Origin: Conidiobolus incongruus B7586
Taxonomy: Eukaryota; Entomophthoromycota; Entomophthoromycetes; Entomophthorales; Conidiobolaceae
Assembly: GCA_000697335.1 (NCBI GenBank)
Contig: JNEM01014467.1
Location: 1-36,759 of the forward strand
DNA: 36,759 nucleotides
Reading direction: 5' to 3'
Position 1 is the first letter of the stretch. Every line of letters starts with the position of its first letter. Both the position numbers and the translations under genes were made by a program. A model generated the notes under the pieces. The model ran no database searches and was not told the origin of the DNA. It worked only from the letters and a program-made list of their open reading frames with translations. This document shows positions 22,715 through 34,260 of this stretch, piece after piece.

Positions 22715-22908
22715 AATATTTTATATATATTATTTTTATTATTTTGGAAATTGATTTTGGGGGAAAAATCTATAAATGTTAAATTAGAAAATATATAATT
22801 TATGGGATAATTATCATAATTATGTCTAAGATTAATTGTTATTATTACTATTAATATTATTATTACTATTATTATTACTATTATTATTACTATTAATATT
22901 ATTATTAC

Positions 22909-22950
<42 letters not shown>

Positions 22951-23225
22951 CATTATTATGTATTTCAGAATATTAATCAAACTATATATTTTAAACAGTA
23001 ATGATATAAACTTTTGGGTGATTCTATATTAGTTTGAAATATTATAAAATTCTATAATAATTATATTATATTCTACAACTCCCATAATTAATTAATATTA
23101 TTTTCAATCCCATAATAATAAGCAATCAATTTCCTAATAAATAGAGCGCAACACCTAAAATTTCATCAATTAAAAGTGCATTCAATAATAAAATATCAAT
23201 TAATTAAAATAGAAATCAATAGAGA
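22715..23225. promoter_or_regulatory. Shared intergenic region of divergent mS37 and YTM1
   Basis: 511 bases separate the two start codons, so both promoters must lie here. The centre is an imperfect ATT/ATTACT microsatellite. The YTM1-proximal part (about 23130-23160) is slightly more complex. No specific factor site is claimed. Confidence 0.5.
22839..22959. repeat. ATT-type trinucleotide microsatellite with interruptions
   Basis: About 120 bases of ATT units. The left part has interspersed ACT/AAT units (TTATTATTACTA type) and the right part is a long pure (ATT)n run. The open frame on the minus strand across it is low-complexity and not a gene. Confidence 0.95.
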
Positions 23226-24811
23226 ATGACTTCAACCGAACAACAACCTGAAACTCGTATCAGAGTCAAATTCTTCACGCAGCAACAGAAATATCGCGTT
23301 CCTTCAGATCCTATTTTCTTACCTGTGAATCTAAAGAGATTAGGTTTATCTACTGTTATTAACCATTTACTCAGTCATGGTAATTTAAAACATAAATATG
23401 ATTTGCATAATAATTTTAATATAATAATTTTAAAATATTTTAGAAACTCCTGTCCCCTTCGAATTTCTAATCAATGGTCAAATTTTAAAGGGTAGTATTG
23501 AAAATTATTTAAAATCTAATAATTTATCAACTGTAATAAACTGATATTATATTATAATTATTATAATTAATATTTGAATATTTAGGAAAATGTATTGGAA
23601 CTGGAATATTTGGAATCTATATTACCTCCAACTCCTCAAGCTCAATTCCAACACGATGATTGGATTTCTACTATTGATCAAACTTCTGACAAGTAATATA
23701 AATTTCATTACATTGAAAAATTAAATGATTTTAATTAAGACATTTTTAGATTAATTGTAACTGGTAGTTATGATAATATGATTAGAATTTGGAATAAATC
23801 TGGCGAAGTTTTGGACACTCTCTCTTATCATACTGGTCCTGTTAAGGATATCTCTTGGATTGACAATGGTAAACGCATCATCATCATCATAATATCTATT
23901 CATACATATATTGATTAATCTTCATTTAGAAAATAATGTTGCTTTTCTCTCGGGTTCTCTCGATCAAACTGTCGTTGGTTGGAAAGTAATTAATTTATAC
24001 ATTTATCAAATTTCATTATTTATGAATTTTATAGAAAAACTCTTCAGGAACTTTTGATCCTTTATATACTGGTATTGGACATACCAAGAGCGTTGAAGCT
24101 GTCAAAGTCAGTCCCAACTTGGTCCACTTTGCCACCAGTTCTCTCGACGGTACCATCAAATTATGGAATTTAGCTGATTTAAATGGAGATGACCAACACG
24201 TCGCCAGTCGTCCAGCCACTACCACCAAACCCTCTACCAAAAAGAGCAAAGTACGTCACGAATTGTGTAAGACCAGCATTATGACCCTTTCAGATCACAA
24301 GGGTCCCGTTCCCACCATTCAATTCCACAACACCTCTGCCTCTGTATTATTCAGTGGTGGTTGGGATCACTCTCTCAGAACTTGGGATCTCAGTACAGAA
24401 ACCAATTTAAATATCAAGAACTGTGAAAAACCTTTCAACTCTTTACATATCAACTCCTCCAACAGTCTTCTCGCTTCTGGACACACCGATCGTATCATCC
24501 GTCTTTGGGATGCCAGAGTTTCCGACAACACCGTCATGAAGCTTGGTTTAGTCGGTCACACCAACTGGGTCAGTCAAGTGCAATGGAATCCCAACAACGA
24601 TTCCCAACTCGTCTCTACTAGTTACGATGGTACCATTCGAGGCTGGGATATTCGTAGCAAGACCCCCATCTTCACCCTTCCCCACAATGCTGAAAATCCC
24701 GAAGCTAAAGCCTTGTGCGTGGGTTGGTTCGATAACTTGATCGTATCGGGTGGTGACGATCAAGTCCTTGGTATTCATAAAGTGAATGCTCCCCAAAACG
24801 GAGAGAATTAG
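23226..24811 (+). CDS. YTM1: Ribosome biogenesis WD40 protein Ytm1 (WDR12)
   Basis: Six exons (23226-23379, 23444-23532, 23586-23692, 23750-23868, 23930-23985, 24035-24811) give 433 residues; yeast Ytm1 has 460. Ytm1 joins Nop7 and Erb1 in the PeBoW complex of pre-60S particles in the nucleolus, and its N-terminal ubiquitin-like NLE domain is pulled by the AAA ATPase Rea1/Midasin. Here residues about 10-85 form that domain (RIRVKFFTQQQKYRVP, PFEFLINGQILKGSIENYL, ENVLELEYLESILPP), followed by HDDWIS and the propeller, with WD-type ends such as GSYDNMIRIWNK, SSLDGTIKLWN, GGWDHSLRTWDL, SGHTDRIIRLWDA and TSYDGTIRGWDI. The five introns of 49-64 nt all lie in the first 40% of the coding sequence. 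The last exon of 777 nt is unbroken and visibly richer in C. It is followed in tandem by POL5 after 296 bases. Confidence 0.97.
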
Positions 24812-25107
24812 AGATATATAGAATTTTTCATTTAATATTAATATAAATATAAATACTAGTTCGTTAATCTTATAGAACTTTCTTTGATATTTAACTTAAT
24901 TATTTTTATTTATTACTTCTTTGCTTGATTCTTTTATTATTTTAATTTGAATTAAATATAAATATTAAATCAAATAAAAAAAAATCAAATTTTTAAGACA
25001 AAATTTAATTAATCCCACAATTATAATTTTGGAAAATTTATTGTTAAAACGCTAATCAAAAAAATGATTTTAAAAAAAATAGAGATAAAATTAATACTAA
25101 TAATAGA

Positions 25108-28100
25108 ATGACCTCCAATATAAATGCAACAGAAGATAAACCACAAATAAAATTACCTACTGTCGCTTCATTTTTTCAAAAGTTAACAACTGACAATATC
25201 GAAGTTAGAGAGAATGCAATCATCACTCTCATTTCCAATTTGGTCAATTTTCAAAATGAATTTCAAAAACAGTTAGAAATTGATGAATGGAAGAATAACT
25301 TTGCACAGATTCAAAATTTTGATGATTTGGGTCTGATTTTACATACCGATGTAGTTTATGCTTTAAAGAGATTGATTACGGGTTTGAATAGTTCTAGAGA
25401 TGATGCTAGACAAGGTTTCGCTTTAACATTAACTGAATTAATGAGAGTTTTTGCATTCGTCCCCTTTAAACCTATTATTGATGGTGTATTGAAGTTTTCT
25501 AAAACTTCTCAATCTATGAAGAGTGAAGAAACTAGAAACAATTTGTTTGGTAGATTGTTCAGTTTAATGGCTTTGCATCAATCTGAATACTTGGCCCAAT
25601 CTCATATTACACTTGAAGACTGGCAATTGGTCTTAAAAACTTTGTTGGACCTTACCAATCAAAAAATCTTCATGTCCGACTCTGTCTACTCTTTACTCAA
25701 TCAAATGGTCAAAACCCTCAAAGATCTCAGTTATGGTACTGATGCCCTCGAAACTCTGTGGAAATTGAATCTTGAAACTGGACTCGAGTTCCCCGACGAA
25801 TTGGGGTTAGCCCTCAGTATCTATAGCGCCATTCCCAACCGCATCGGCGCCATTAAAGAAGATATTCCCGTCATTCGCGTCGATCGCTGGGATGAATTGG
25901 CCGCTGTATTATCTAAACAAAAACCATTCCAAAAATCTGGTCTCCACTTCTGCTGGAAATTGATCCTTGACAGTTTCTTCAATGAATCTCCCTTATCTAA
26001 GTTCTTCAAGAGTCACTTTGCTCAATTTTGGAATACTGTTATTGATGGCCATCTTTTCGTTTCTTCCTTGAATGAAAGAAGATACATTGGTTTCCAAACT
26101 TTGAATTACGTCATTACCAAATTATCTACCGAACAACTTTCGATCGTGTATACTGATAACACTTTAAAGAAGGTAATTCATCATTTGAACCGTAGTGATG
26201 ATGTTCTCCACAAGATGGCTTCCATCACAGCTGAAAAAATTGCTGAAGCTAGTCAAAAGGATCCCTCTGCTTCCATCTCCTTATTGGTTAGACTCCACTC
26301 CTTTGGTGGTGTCAAAGCATCAAGTTCCACCGAAAAGATCTCTCAAAACGCCATTTCCAAACTCACTGACCCCTTGATGAGTAATTTGAGTGAAGAAGGC
26401 TTATTAAACTACATTAATTATCTCAATTCCATCTTCATTGGTGAAGAAACCGTCCCAGGACGCGATATTTCCAGCGGCAGAGAATGGTCCATCCAACAAT
26501 TATTCTTAATTCAAAAGTGGGCCAAACTCTTGCATTCCGAGTCCATTTACGACCGCATTTTAGAATTCTTTTTGATTCACGCTTTCTTCAACATTGAAAA
26601 GGTCAATGCCAAATCCAACTTCATTCCTTTGAAAACTTTGCCTAAGCCTGAATTGTCTGAATCCACTCACAAGCTCTGCAAGGATAAGTTGTTGGCCACT
26701 TTGAAGGATGCCATTAAGCTAGCTCCCTTAACCTCTGACAAATCTTCCAATGTCACCTCCGTCAAGAGAAGAGGTACCCGTATTGATGGCAAGCTCTGGA
26801 TCCAACACACCGTCGAGTTACTCGAACAATTCAAGAAAGACAAACATCTTACCCTTGTTGAATCCCTCCCTAACGAAGCTGAAGCCATCATCAAGTCCAT
26901 TATGGCTAAGATCAACGAAATCGAAAAGAAAAAGACCAAATTGAAGGATTCCAACGCCAAGGACTATCACCCCCTTCGAGCTTTCTTAACTCTCTTTCTC
27001 CACCAAATAATCTACCTCCATATTCAACCCGAAGACACTTTGAACAGCGCCAAAGATATCGAAGTGTGCTACACCAAGATCTTTGCCCCTGCCAAGCCTA
27101 AAGCCAAGGGTAAAAAATCTAAGGCCAAGGCTGCCGAGGAAGAAGAAGAGGAAGATCTCGAACCTATAGACGTCCTGGTTGATTTGTTGATCAGTTTCTT
27201 ATCCCAGCCCTCCACCCTTTTGAGAGAGTTGGCCACTGTGACATTCTCGGAATTGACAGATTTAGTCACTAAATCAACGCTTGAATTGTTGTTAGAGGTA
27301 TTATTTATTAATTATTTATTTATAGCATATATTAATTGGATAATATTAGGTATTAGAAATTGGTGGTAAATCTGAAGGTCTTAATGAAGATGATGAAGAG
27401 TTGGAAGCATTCCCAGATCTTCACGATAATGAAGATGCTATGAGTGTTGATGAGGATGATGAGGATGAGGATGAGGACGAAGACGACGATGATGAAGATG
27501 AAAGCGATATTGAAGAAATCGATGGTAGTGGGGGTATTCAAATCGATCTCAACAAAATCAAAGAACTCCAAGCCTCCTATGAAGAGTCCGACGAAGAAAG
27601 AAACTATGACGACGAAGAAATGATGGCCTTTGATGAAAAGATTGCTGCCATTTTTAGAGAGAGAAAGAAGGCTTTGGCCGAAAAGAGAGAAGTTAAGGAA
27701 TCCATCTCTATTCTCAAGATGAAGGTTTTGGATCTCTTTTCCATCTACATCACCAAGCAACCCAACAACCCCAACTTGGTCAACCTCATCCTCCCTCTCT
27801 TAAGTTTTATCAAACGTTTCCAAGGCTCTGAAGGCCACTTGAACGCCATTGACAAAGCTACCAAGATCGTTTCCAAAGAACTTACCAAACTCGAACTCAA
27901 AGACGTTGACTTGGAAGTGATTGAAAACATTTTAACTGAAATTGACCAACTCGCTAGAAAGGCTCCTGGTGTCCAACAGAAGCTCTACTTGCCCATTGCC
28001 CTATTTTCAGTCAGACATCTCGAAGCTGAAGCATTCGACAAGGTGCTTGAAGTATACACCAGCACATTGAAATGGTCCTTCACCAACAAAAAGTCCACTC

Positions 28101-28705
28101 TCAAGCCTCAATGGTTTACCCAACTCTTCCAGCAGTCTCTTCCCTTGGGATGGGCACTTGGCGAAACCTTATTAACTTATTTAGCCCCTAAGAATGCCCT
28201 CAACCCCTTCCGCCTCACTAAATCACTTGAAATTTTCACCAGCCTGTTCACGGTTAGCACTAAGCGCAAGTACATTCCCAAGAACGCCAAATCCTTCGTC
28301 AACAACATTTTCATTGCCTTGGAAGACATGATCAAATACGCCATCTCAAATCCCGACACCAAAATCGTGAAAACCGACCAAGCCAAGGAAGCTTTAAGAC
28401 TCGCGAACAAGCTCAAGCAGTACTGCAAGACCGTAGACTTGGACTCGGATTATCAACCCTGGATGAGTGAAGAATTCAAACAGAATTTAATCACCTTCTG
28501 CAAGCTGAACGATTCTCATTCCGCCATAATTTCCCTTTACAAGCAGTTGACAGGAAATGGATTAGAAATTACAAAGTAAGTTTTATAGTTTATATAATTA
28601 TGAATTGATAATTGACTTTGTTTATTTAGATCGGAAACCAAATCTAGTAAGAGACCTCTCAAGCAAGATTCTAAGAAATCCAAGAAGCAAAAGACCAAAA
28701 ATTGA
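25108..28705 (+). CDS. POL5: Pol5 / MYBBP1A-family nucleolar protein
   Basis: Three exons (25108-27297, 27350-28575, 28630-28705), with phase-checked introns of 52 and 54 nt, give 1,163 residues ending at TGA; yeast Pol5 has 1,022. The family (DNA polymerase phi, MYBBP1A) is an essential nucleolar HEAT/ARM-type protein needed for rRNA synthesis and 60S assembly, and despite its name it is not a proven replicative polymerase. Supporting features are the N-terminal block with SSRDDARQGFALTLTELM and ETRNNLFGRLFSLMAL, typical of the family, long amphipathic helical repeats through residue about 720, an acidic Glu run at about residues 677-683, a second strongly Asp/Glu-rich tract encoded at 27440-27530 (the hallmark acidic insertion), and a Lys/Ser-rich nuclear-localisation tail encoded by exon 3 (KKSKKQKTKN). 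The start is the first ATG. Upstream is YTM1, another 60S factor. Confidence 0.95.
27440..27530 (+). repeat. GAT/GAG/GAC repeat encoding the POL5 acidic tract
   Basis: Imperfect GAT, GAG, GAA and GAC triplets inside POL5 exon 2, encoding a run of Asp and Glu. It preserves the frame and is part of the protein. Confidence 0.85.
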
Positions 28706-29908
28706 TTATATTTTATAGATTAAATCATGATACTTTTAAATTAATAAATTATTATTTAGGCATATTTTATTAAATTTATGATATTCAATATGGATATTTA
28801 TGTTGGATAGCGTATTTTAGATCAAATATTAGTTATTATAATAAATTTTATTAAACTTATAACTACTGCAGCTATTTTTAATAAACTATTGAATTTAAAA
28901 TATTCAATCATCAATTTGTTCAACAATCAATATAATATTAATAATTTATAATTTTAAAATAATAAGTAAAATAATTGAAATTAAAGTTATCTTTTATATT
29001 TTGATAATATTTATTTTTCAAATATAAAATTTTTATAGTTTTTAGATGATTGTTAATATTTAAATAAATGAATATATATATATGTATATGTATATATCAA
29101 AAAATTTTATTCAACAATGATTAAAAATTCAAAATCAAAATTTAGAACATATACTTTAATTATTTAGATATTTATTTGAAATATTAAATATATAATTTAT
29201 AAATATTATTTGTTTTTTTAATATATATGTGTATTCATAATCAATTTATTAAAGAGCAACATTATTTATTTATTTATTAATAAGATTAATTTTAATTTTT
29301 AAGCTGTTTGGTTTTCAAAATGATTTTTTTCATATTAATTAAATAATTACAATATATTGATAATATATTTATTTATAAATTTGAATCTTTGCTAAAATCG
29401 ATATATTAATTAAATTATTTTAGACTATTTCATATGTAATAAAAATTTATGATCAATATCTTTAATACTTATTATATTGAAAATACTAATTTAATTTTAA
29501 TAAAAAAATTATAATAAATATATTTATTTCTAATTAATTAATTAATTAATAAATTTAAATATATATTTGAAAAATACTTTATATAATAAATAATTAAATA
29601 AAACTAATAGTTAATATTTTATTTATCTTCAAAATAAATTCTGAAATTGGCGTAATTTATACTATATTAAGTATTGAATAATCTTAGTTAATATTGATAT
29701 TGAAATACTCATTGAGTGAAATACATTAATTAATTATTAAAATATAAAATCGTTCTCTTAAATTGATATATATATATATGAGTCAAAAATAATATATTTG
29801 AATAAATTAAAAAAGATTTGCATATATTAAAATCAATGTTTTGATGAAATTAACTAGAAAATAATTGGTGATAAGTAAATAGTTGTATACAATCATTGTT
29901 TTTGTGAA
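28706..29908. other. 1.2-kb AT-rich spacer after POL5
   Basis: A/T-rich with short (TA)n and (ATTA)n runs (about 29071-29095, 29535-29551). It contains the POL5 3' flank. No gene or RNA recognised. Confidence 0.6.
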
Positions 29909-30265
29909 TTATGTAAGAAGCTGATGATATAAGTGAAATGCAATCGTGTATGTTGAGTTGTAATAAATTTTTGAATTGATCTCACCAAATAAACCTTGAA
30001 TGTAGTTGATTCCTTAATAATTAATAGATTATAATAAAAATACAAAATATTAGAGTGTTTGATAAATAGTTAATATTTGAAATACTAAAATAATATATTG
30101 GATAAGATGGATAATAAATATTCATCGATATTAAAAGGTTCCAAAGAATGACTATCGTATAGATTGTAACGTGACAAAATAATGATGATGAATTTGATAC
30201 CGAGTAATTATATTGGAAATAGATGTTAAGAAGAATTTTGTAACCAGAGGAGTTGTTAAAAATTC
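29909..30265 (-). pseudogene. Possible decayed rhomboid-like (Dsc2/UBAC2-type) gene remnant
   Basis: A stretch of higher complexity on the minus strand just beyond the 3' end of uL2. Reading from 30265, one frame gives FLTTPLVTKFF then LTSISNIITRYQIHHHYF. This resembles the start of UBA-domain rhomboid-like ER proteins (S. pombe Dsc2, human UBAC2), where a (N/T)APVTK stretch leads into the first helix. Further on, in neighbouring frames and with stops between them, come ILWNLLI (like WRLLT), a hydrophobic stretch ending IY then LLRNQLHSRFI (like LLLYNLR-ERQLGSRKF) and TYTIAFHLYHQLL (like PYALIFALLYQY). The pieces are in the right order but not in one frame, and there is no convincing start. 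If correct, this is a dead host gene. All matches are from memory and short, so chance resemblance in AT-rich DNA is possible. Confidence 0.3.
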
Positions 30266-30484
30266 CTGAAAATTAAAAAACAAAAAATGTATTATAAAAA
30301 ATTATATTACTCAAATATTACTTAAGGGAGTAGTAAGTGAAATAATAATGAAATAAATATTTGATACTGAGATAATATACCGCTCTTCCAGTAAGTTCGA
30401 GTCCTTAGCGATTTCCAAAGAGTCGAGAGATTAATGAATGCTGGGTTATATAGTTTATTTTGATAAACAACGCGGATATACAGT

Positions 30485-31249
30485 TTAGTTGTCCTTGAGC
30501 TTCTTGGAACCACGGAGTAAACCGGTACGACGGGCAGCAATAAGACCGACTTTTTGACCAGCGGAAGCATCGCGGGGAGTGGTAGAAGCGTGACCAATGT
30601 GTTGATGGTTACCACCACCGTGAGGATGGTCAACGGGGTTCATAGCAACACCACGAGTTCTAGGCCAGCTGTTACGCTTGACGCGGTATTTGTGATAGGC
30701 ACGACCGGCCTTCAAGAGAGGCTTATCGATACGACCACCACCAGCGATGATACCAACGGTGGCACGAGCGCTGGAGAGGACAACCTTCTTAGCACCAGAG
30801 GGCAACTTGATACGGGTACGACCGTCTTCGTTGTGACCAATGATAGTGGCGTAGGAACCGGAAGTACGGGCTAAGGCACCACGATCACCAGGCTTTTCTT
30901 CAACGTTACAGACGATGGTACCTTCGGGCATAGCGTTTAAGGGAAGAATGTTACCGACGGAAAGGGTAGCCTTCTTACCGGCATAGACGAATTGACCGGT
31001 GTAAGTACCTTCAGTAGCGAGGAAGGTTTCAGTGCGGAGCTTGTAGCGGTAGGGGTCACGGAAGACGACCTTGGCGAGGGGAGCACCTCTACCGGGATCG
31101 TGAACGATTTCCTTGACAACACCACGGATATAACCTTGACGTTCAGCGTAATCTAAAGTACGGTGCTTGGCGGCACCCTTGCGATTTTTGTTGTGAGACT
31201 TGAAGATACCTCCGGCACCCTTTCTCTGACCACGAATGACACGACCCAT
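30485..31249 (-). CDS. RPL2: Cytosolic 60S ribosomal protein uL2 (yeast Rpl2, human RPL8)
   Basis: An intact, intronless coding frame of 254 residues, full length for the family (yeast 254, human 257). uL2 binds 25S rRNA near the peptidyl-transferase centre. The start [20 protein letters not shown] is the invariant eukaryotic N-terminus. [57 protein letters not shown] and [20 protein letters not shown] follow at conserved places. HPHGGG at residues 208-213 is the fungal version of the loop near the catalytic centre. His215 aligns with human His216, which is known to be hydroxylated by NO66; whether that happens here is unknown. Codons favour C in third position, as expected for a very highly expressed gene and unlike the AT-rich flanks. 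A good 3' splice site 21 bases upstream of the ATG suggests a leader intron. Confidence 0.99.
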   Translation of the reverse strand: MGRVIRGQRKGAGGIFKSHNKNRKGAAKHRTLDYAERQGYIRGVVKEIVHDPGRGAPLAKVVFRDPYRYKLRTETFLATEGTYTGQFVYAGKKATLSVGNILPLNAMPEGTIVCNVEEKPGDRGALARTSGSYATIIGHNEDGRTRIKLPSGAKKVVLSSARATVGIIAGGGRIDKPLLKAGRAYHKYRVKRNSWPRTRGVAMNPVDHPHGGGNHQHIGHASTTPRDASAGQKVGLIAARRTGLLRGSKKLKDN

Positions 31250-31680
31250 TGTGAACTATAAAAATACTAGACTAAAAAAAAGTATCGTTAGATCAATCGT
31301 TCACATAAATATATAATAAATATGAAATAAATTTTGCGTTAGGTTTTGGATAAGTTGATGGCTGTGTTCTTTAAAGTTGGTATGATCTAATGTACATTGC
31401 TGAATTACTTGTTATTATTATTTTATTGTCTTATACTTTTTCATTATTTTTTATGTTATTTTATTCATTGTAGTTGTTATATTGCTGCTTTGTAAGTAGG
31501 CCACTTACACGAAATTGAAAGTCAACGGTCGTTCCTATAACGGAAATGGAAGAGAAGGCAATTAAAGCGCTATTTTGATCATGTTAAGTTGCCCCCATTG
31601 CAAATTTGATCTATTTTGCAACTGGGAGTCGTCGGTCAATTTTTTGATACTCCGTTTGTCCAATCATTTTAAATTATCTA
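31250..31680 (-). promoter_or_regulatory. uL2 upstream region: probable leader intron and G+C-rich promoter segment
   Basis: On the minus strand, CTAAC, a pyrimidine run and TTTTTTTTAG end at 31272, which is an excellent branch site and 3' splice site. It implies an intron in the uL2 leader. Donor candidates are GTAAGT at about 31506-31501 or GTAATT at about 31406; neither is certain. Beyond it, 31490-31670 is much less AT-rich than its surroundings. It holds a 7-bp inverted repeat TGTAAGT/ACTTACA (31491-31497 and 31503-31509) and another, TTGCAAA/TTTGCAA (31598-31604 and 31615-31621). These may be factor sites of a strong ribosomal-protein promoter, or part of an RNA; no known motif is identified. 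Confidence 0.45.
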
Positions 31681-34260
31681 AATTCTCCTTAATTTTGATT
31701 AGTTAATCTCCAATCACGTGCTTTCTTTATTCCACTTATAATCTTATTATTTATATCAGTTAAATATTTATATCTTTTTTAATACTTATTTTAAACTTTG
31801 AATATTATATTGGATTCTTTAATAAATATGTATTCGTAGTATATCCTTTATACTATATTTTTATTGGTGTAATTATATAATTATTTGATCATTTTTTTAC
31901 TAATCAATTAGATAATTGATTTAATCTTCGAAATCAAAAATATTAAACTATTTCTGCTAATACAGATCACTATATTCATATATATATTGAACTATTATAT
32001 TTTCTTTATTAATTTATGGTATATATTGTTTTTATTATTGGGTATAAAATATGTAGATTCGGATATTTTAATTAAAGTAAAAACAAACCATGAAATCACT
32101 TGGGTAAATAATATTTTAATATTTATTTAATTATTAAATCAGATTTATTAAATAGTTTAAACTGAAAATATTGTTTATTTAAATATATTTCATAAGTAAT
32201 ATAAATTAGTTTTATATAATTATATTAGTGGAACAAATAGTAAATAAGTATGATTTCTTAACATTTAATAAATCCAAGTTTACTATGAATACTATTTCAG
32301 TCAAAATAATAGTTAACAAAGTTAAAATCAGGTATTTGTTCACAATTCGTTTACTGATTAATACTAATACTAATTAAATAGTCTTTGCTATTTTAATTAC
32401 AATAGATAAAACTATTATTTAGTATTAATTTAAATAAATCAGCATACAATATTATATTTTGTAAAAATATAACATATATATTCTGAATTAAATTTTTATT
32501 TCAAATAAATGTTCACCATCCAGTAAACGAATAATTTCAATAACAATTAGAAGTTATCGCTAATAAAATGGTAACTATGTTTCATCTAAGCTGTATAAAA
32601 ATATCTTTTAATTTATTAGGAATTAACTACTAAATATATCAATTCCTTTTATTCAGCTTGTCTTTTTCGAAATAAAATGATTCTTTAATTTAATATTTTT
32701 AATATTATTTACTAAATTGTGGGTTGTCTATTATATATGAAAAGTTAAGACATGCATAATATAATATTAAAATTAGCGAACATATAATCTAGTTTATAAA
32801 GGTAATATATTTTTATATTTAATAAAATTATATTCATTTTTTAATTGAATAACATTTTTCTTTTTATACAAATAATGGTTTATATTTGATTTAATTGAAA
32901 AAAATTTTTTAAATGGATAAATTTTTATCAAATTAATATTGCCAAAGTATTATATTTATTAATATATCAATATCAAATAATGCTATTATATCATATTCTT
33001 TTAAATAACCAATATCTGGTAAATAAAAAATTATTAAATCCAGTTTCAATATATAAATTTCATTTAATATCTATGAAATTTAGTCAAGTTATTCAAGCTA
33101 TATATCGATAAAAATAACATTATAAATAATCTTTTTGACAAGCAAAATTGCTAATAAGATTATATTTATTATATAGGTAATGTATATATAACCATTTTTG
33201 TTAATTTTAGTATTTATTATGATATAACATTAGTATTCAAACTTTTAATATCAAATTAATTATTTGATATAATACAATTAACAGGATAAAGCTTTAGGGA
33301 ACTCATATTTGTTTGCACTTCAGTACTAATTAATTAAAGTCATCATTATTTAAGTATAATTCAACAACTATATTCATATATTTATTATTTTATAAGGTGT
33401 AATTTTTATATATAGTTTTTTTAATTTTAAAAGAGTTTATTGTCTCAATAATACCCTGAAGTTGAATAATTATAATATCATTATTTTAAAAATAATAATA
33501 TTATTAGCTATAATCATATACTTTTATGAGTATATTTTAACTACAATTCTTTTATTCATTGATTAGAATGGAAAAAAAATATTTAGTTCGTTAAAATGAA
33601 ATAATTCTAAAAATTATTTCGTATCAATTTTTATTTAATAACTATATTATACTTATCTTAAGTTCATTATATATTTTTACTGTTCATATTTTTGAATAAT
33701 TGTATTAAACCATTTTACTGTAATTATTATATTAATTCTAAACCTATACTCTGTACTACATCAAACATTGATATTTTTTAGAAATATTATTATATTTAAA
33801 TATTATTATTAATCCTTCGTTAGCTTTGAATTATCTTATATAGATGAAATTCATATTTTATTTAAGTTTCAGCCAATTTTTGAAATGAATATGGTATTAT
33901 AAAATCTATCATTTTTATTCATAAATGTATTTTTTATAAAATATTAGTTTGATTCATTTCAAGAACTTCATTAATTACATTAAAAATAACTAATTTATTT
34001 TAGCTTTCAATTTGAATACACGATTTGGATTAGTTTTATTATGAACTTAAGTATTCTGGAAATACAACATATTAATAATTTGACAAGTTTAAATTAAAAA
34101 TAATTAAATTATATAATCTTAAATTCTATAAACTGTAAATTGTAATTTTTAAATAATATAATTTGAATATAAATTATTCTCATTACTTTGTTTAAAATTA
34201 AAATACTTATTAACTTATATTTTAAAATTTTCCTTAATTTAATCAAAATTTTTAAATTAT
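31681..34260. other. 2.6-kb AT-rich gene desert
   Basis: A/T-dominated with frequent stops on both strands. No reading frame, tRNA or repeat family was recognised up to the edge of the second transposon copy. Confidence 0.65.

Noticed and set aside
22711-22980. 89-codon poly-Ile/Val frame on the minus strand
   Set aside because: Translation of the ATT microsatellite, with no real sequence content.
27353-27760. 135-codon antisense frame within POL5
   Set aside because: Mirror of the acidic GAT/GAG repeat of POL5 exon 2; the sense strand encodes the conserved protein.
30183-30271. Possible C/D-box snoRNA (ATGATGA ... CTGA) on the plus strand
   Set aside because: Boxes are spaced plausibly but flanking bases do not form the terminal stem, no rRNA target was recognised, and the minus strand has a competing protein-remnant explanation.
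30375-30405. TTCGAGTCC, resembling a tRNA T-loop
   Set aside because: Only a 4-bp stem with an 8-base loop forms, and no acceptor, D or anticodon arms are present on either strand.
30554-31125. Open frames overlapping uL2 on the plus strand and in another minus frame
   Set aside because: By-products of the strongly biased codons of uL2, which is unambiguous on the minus strand.
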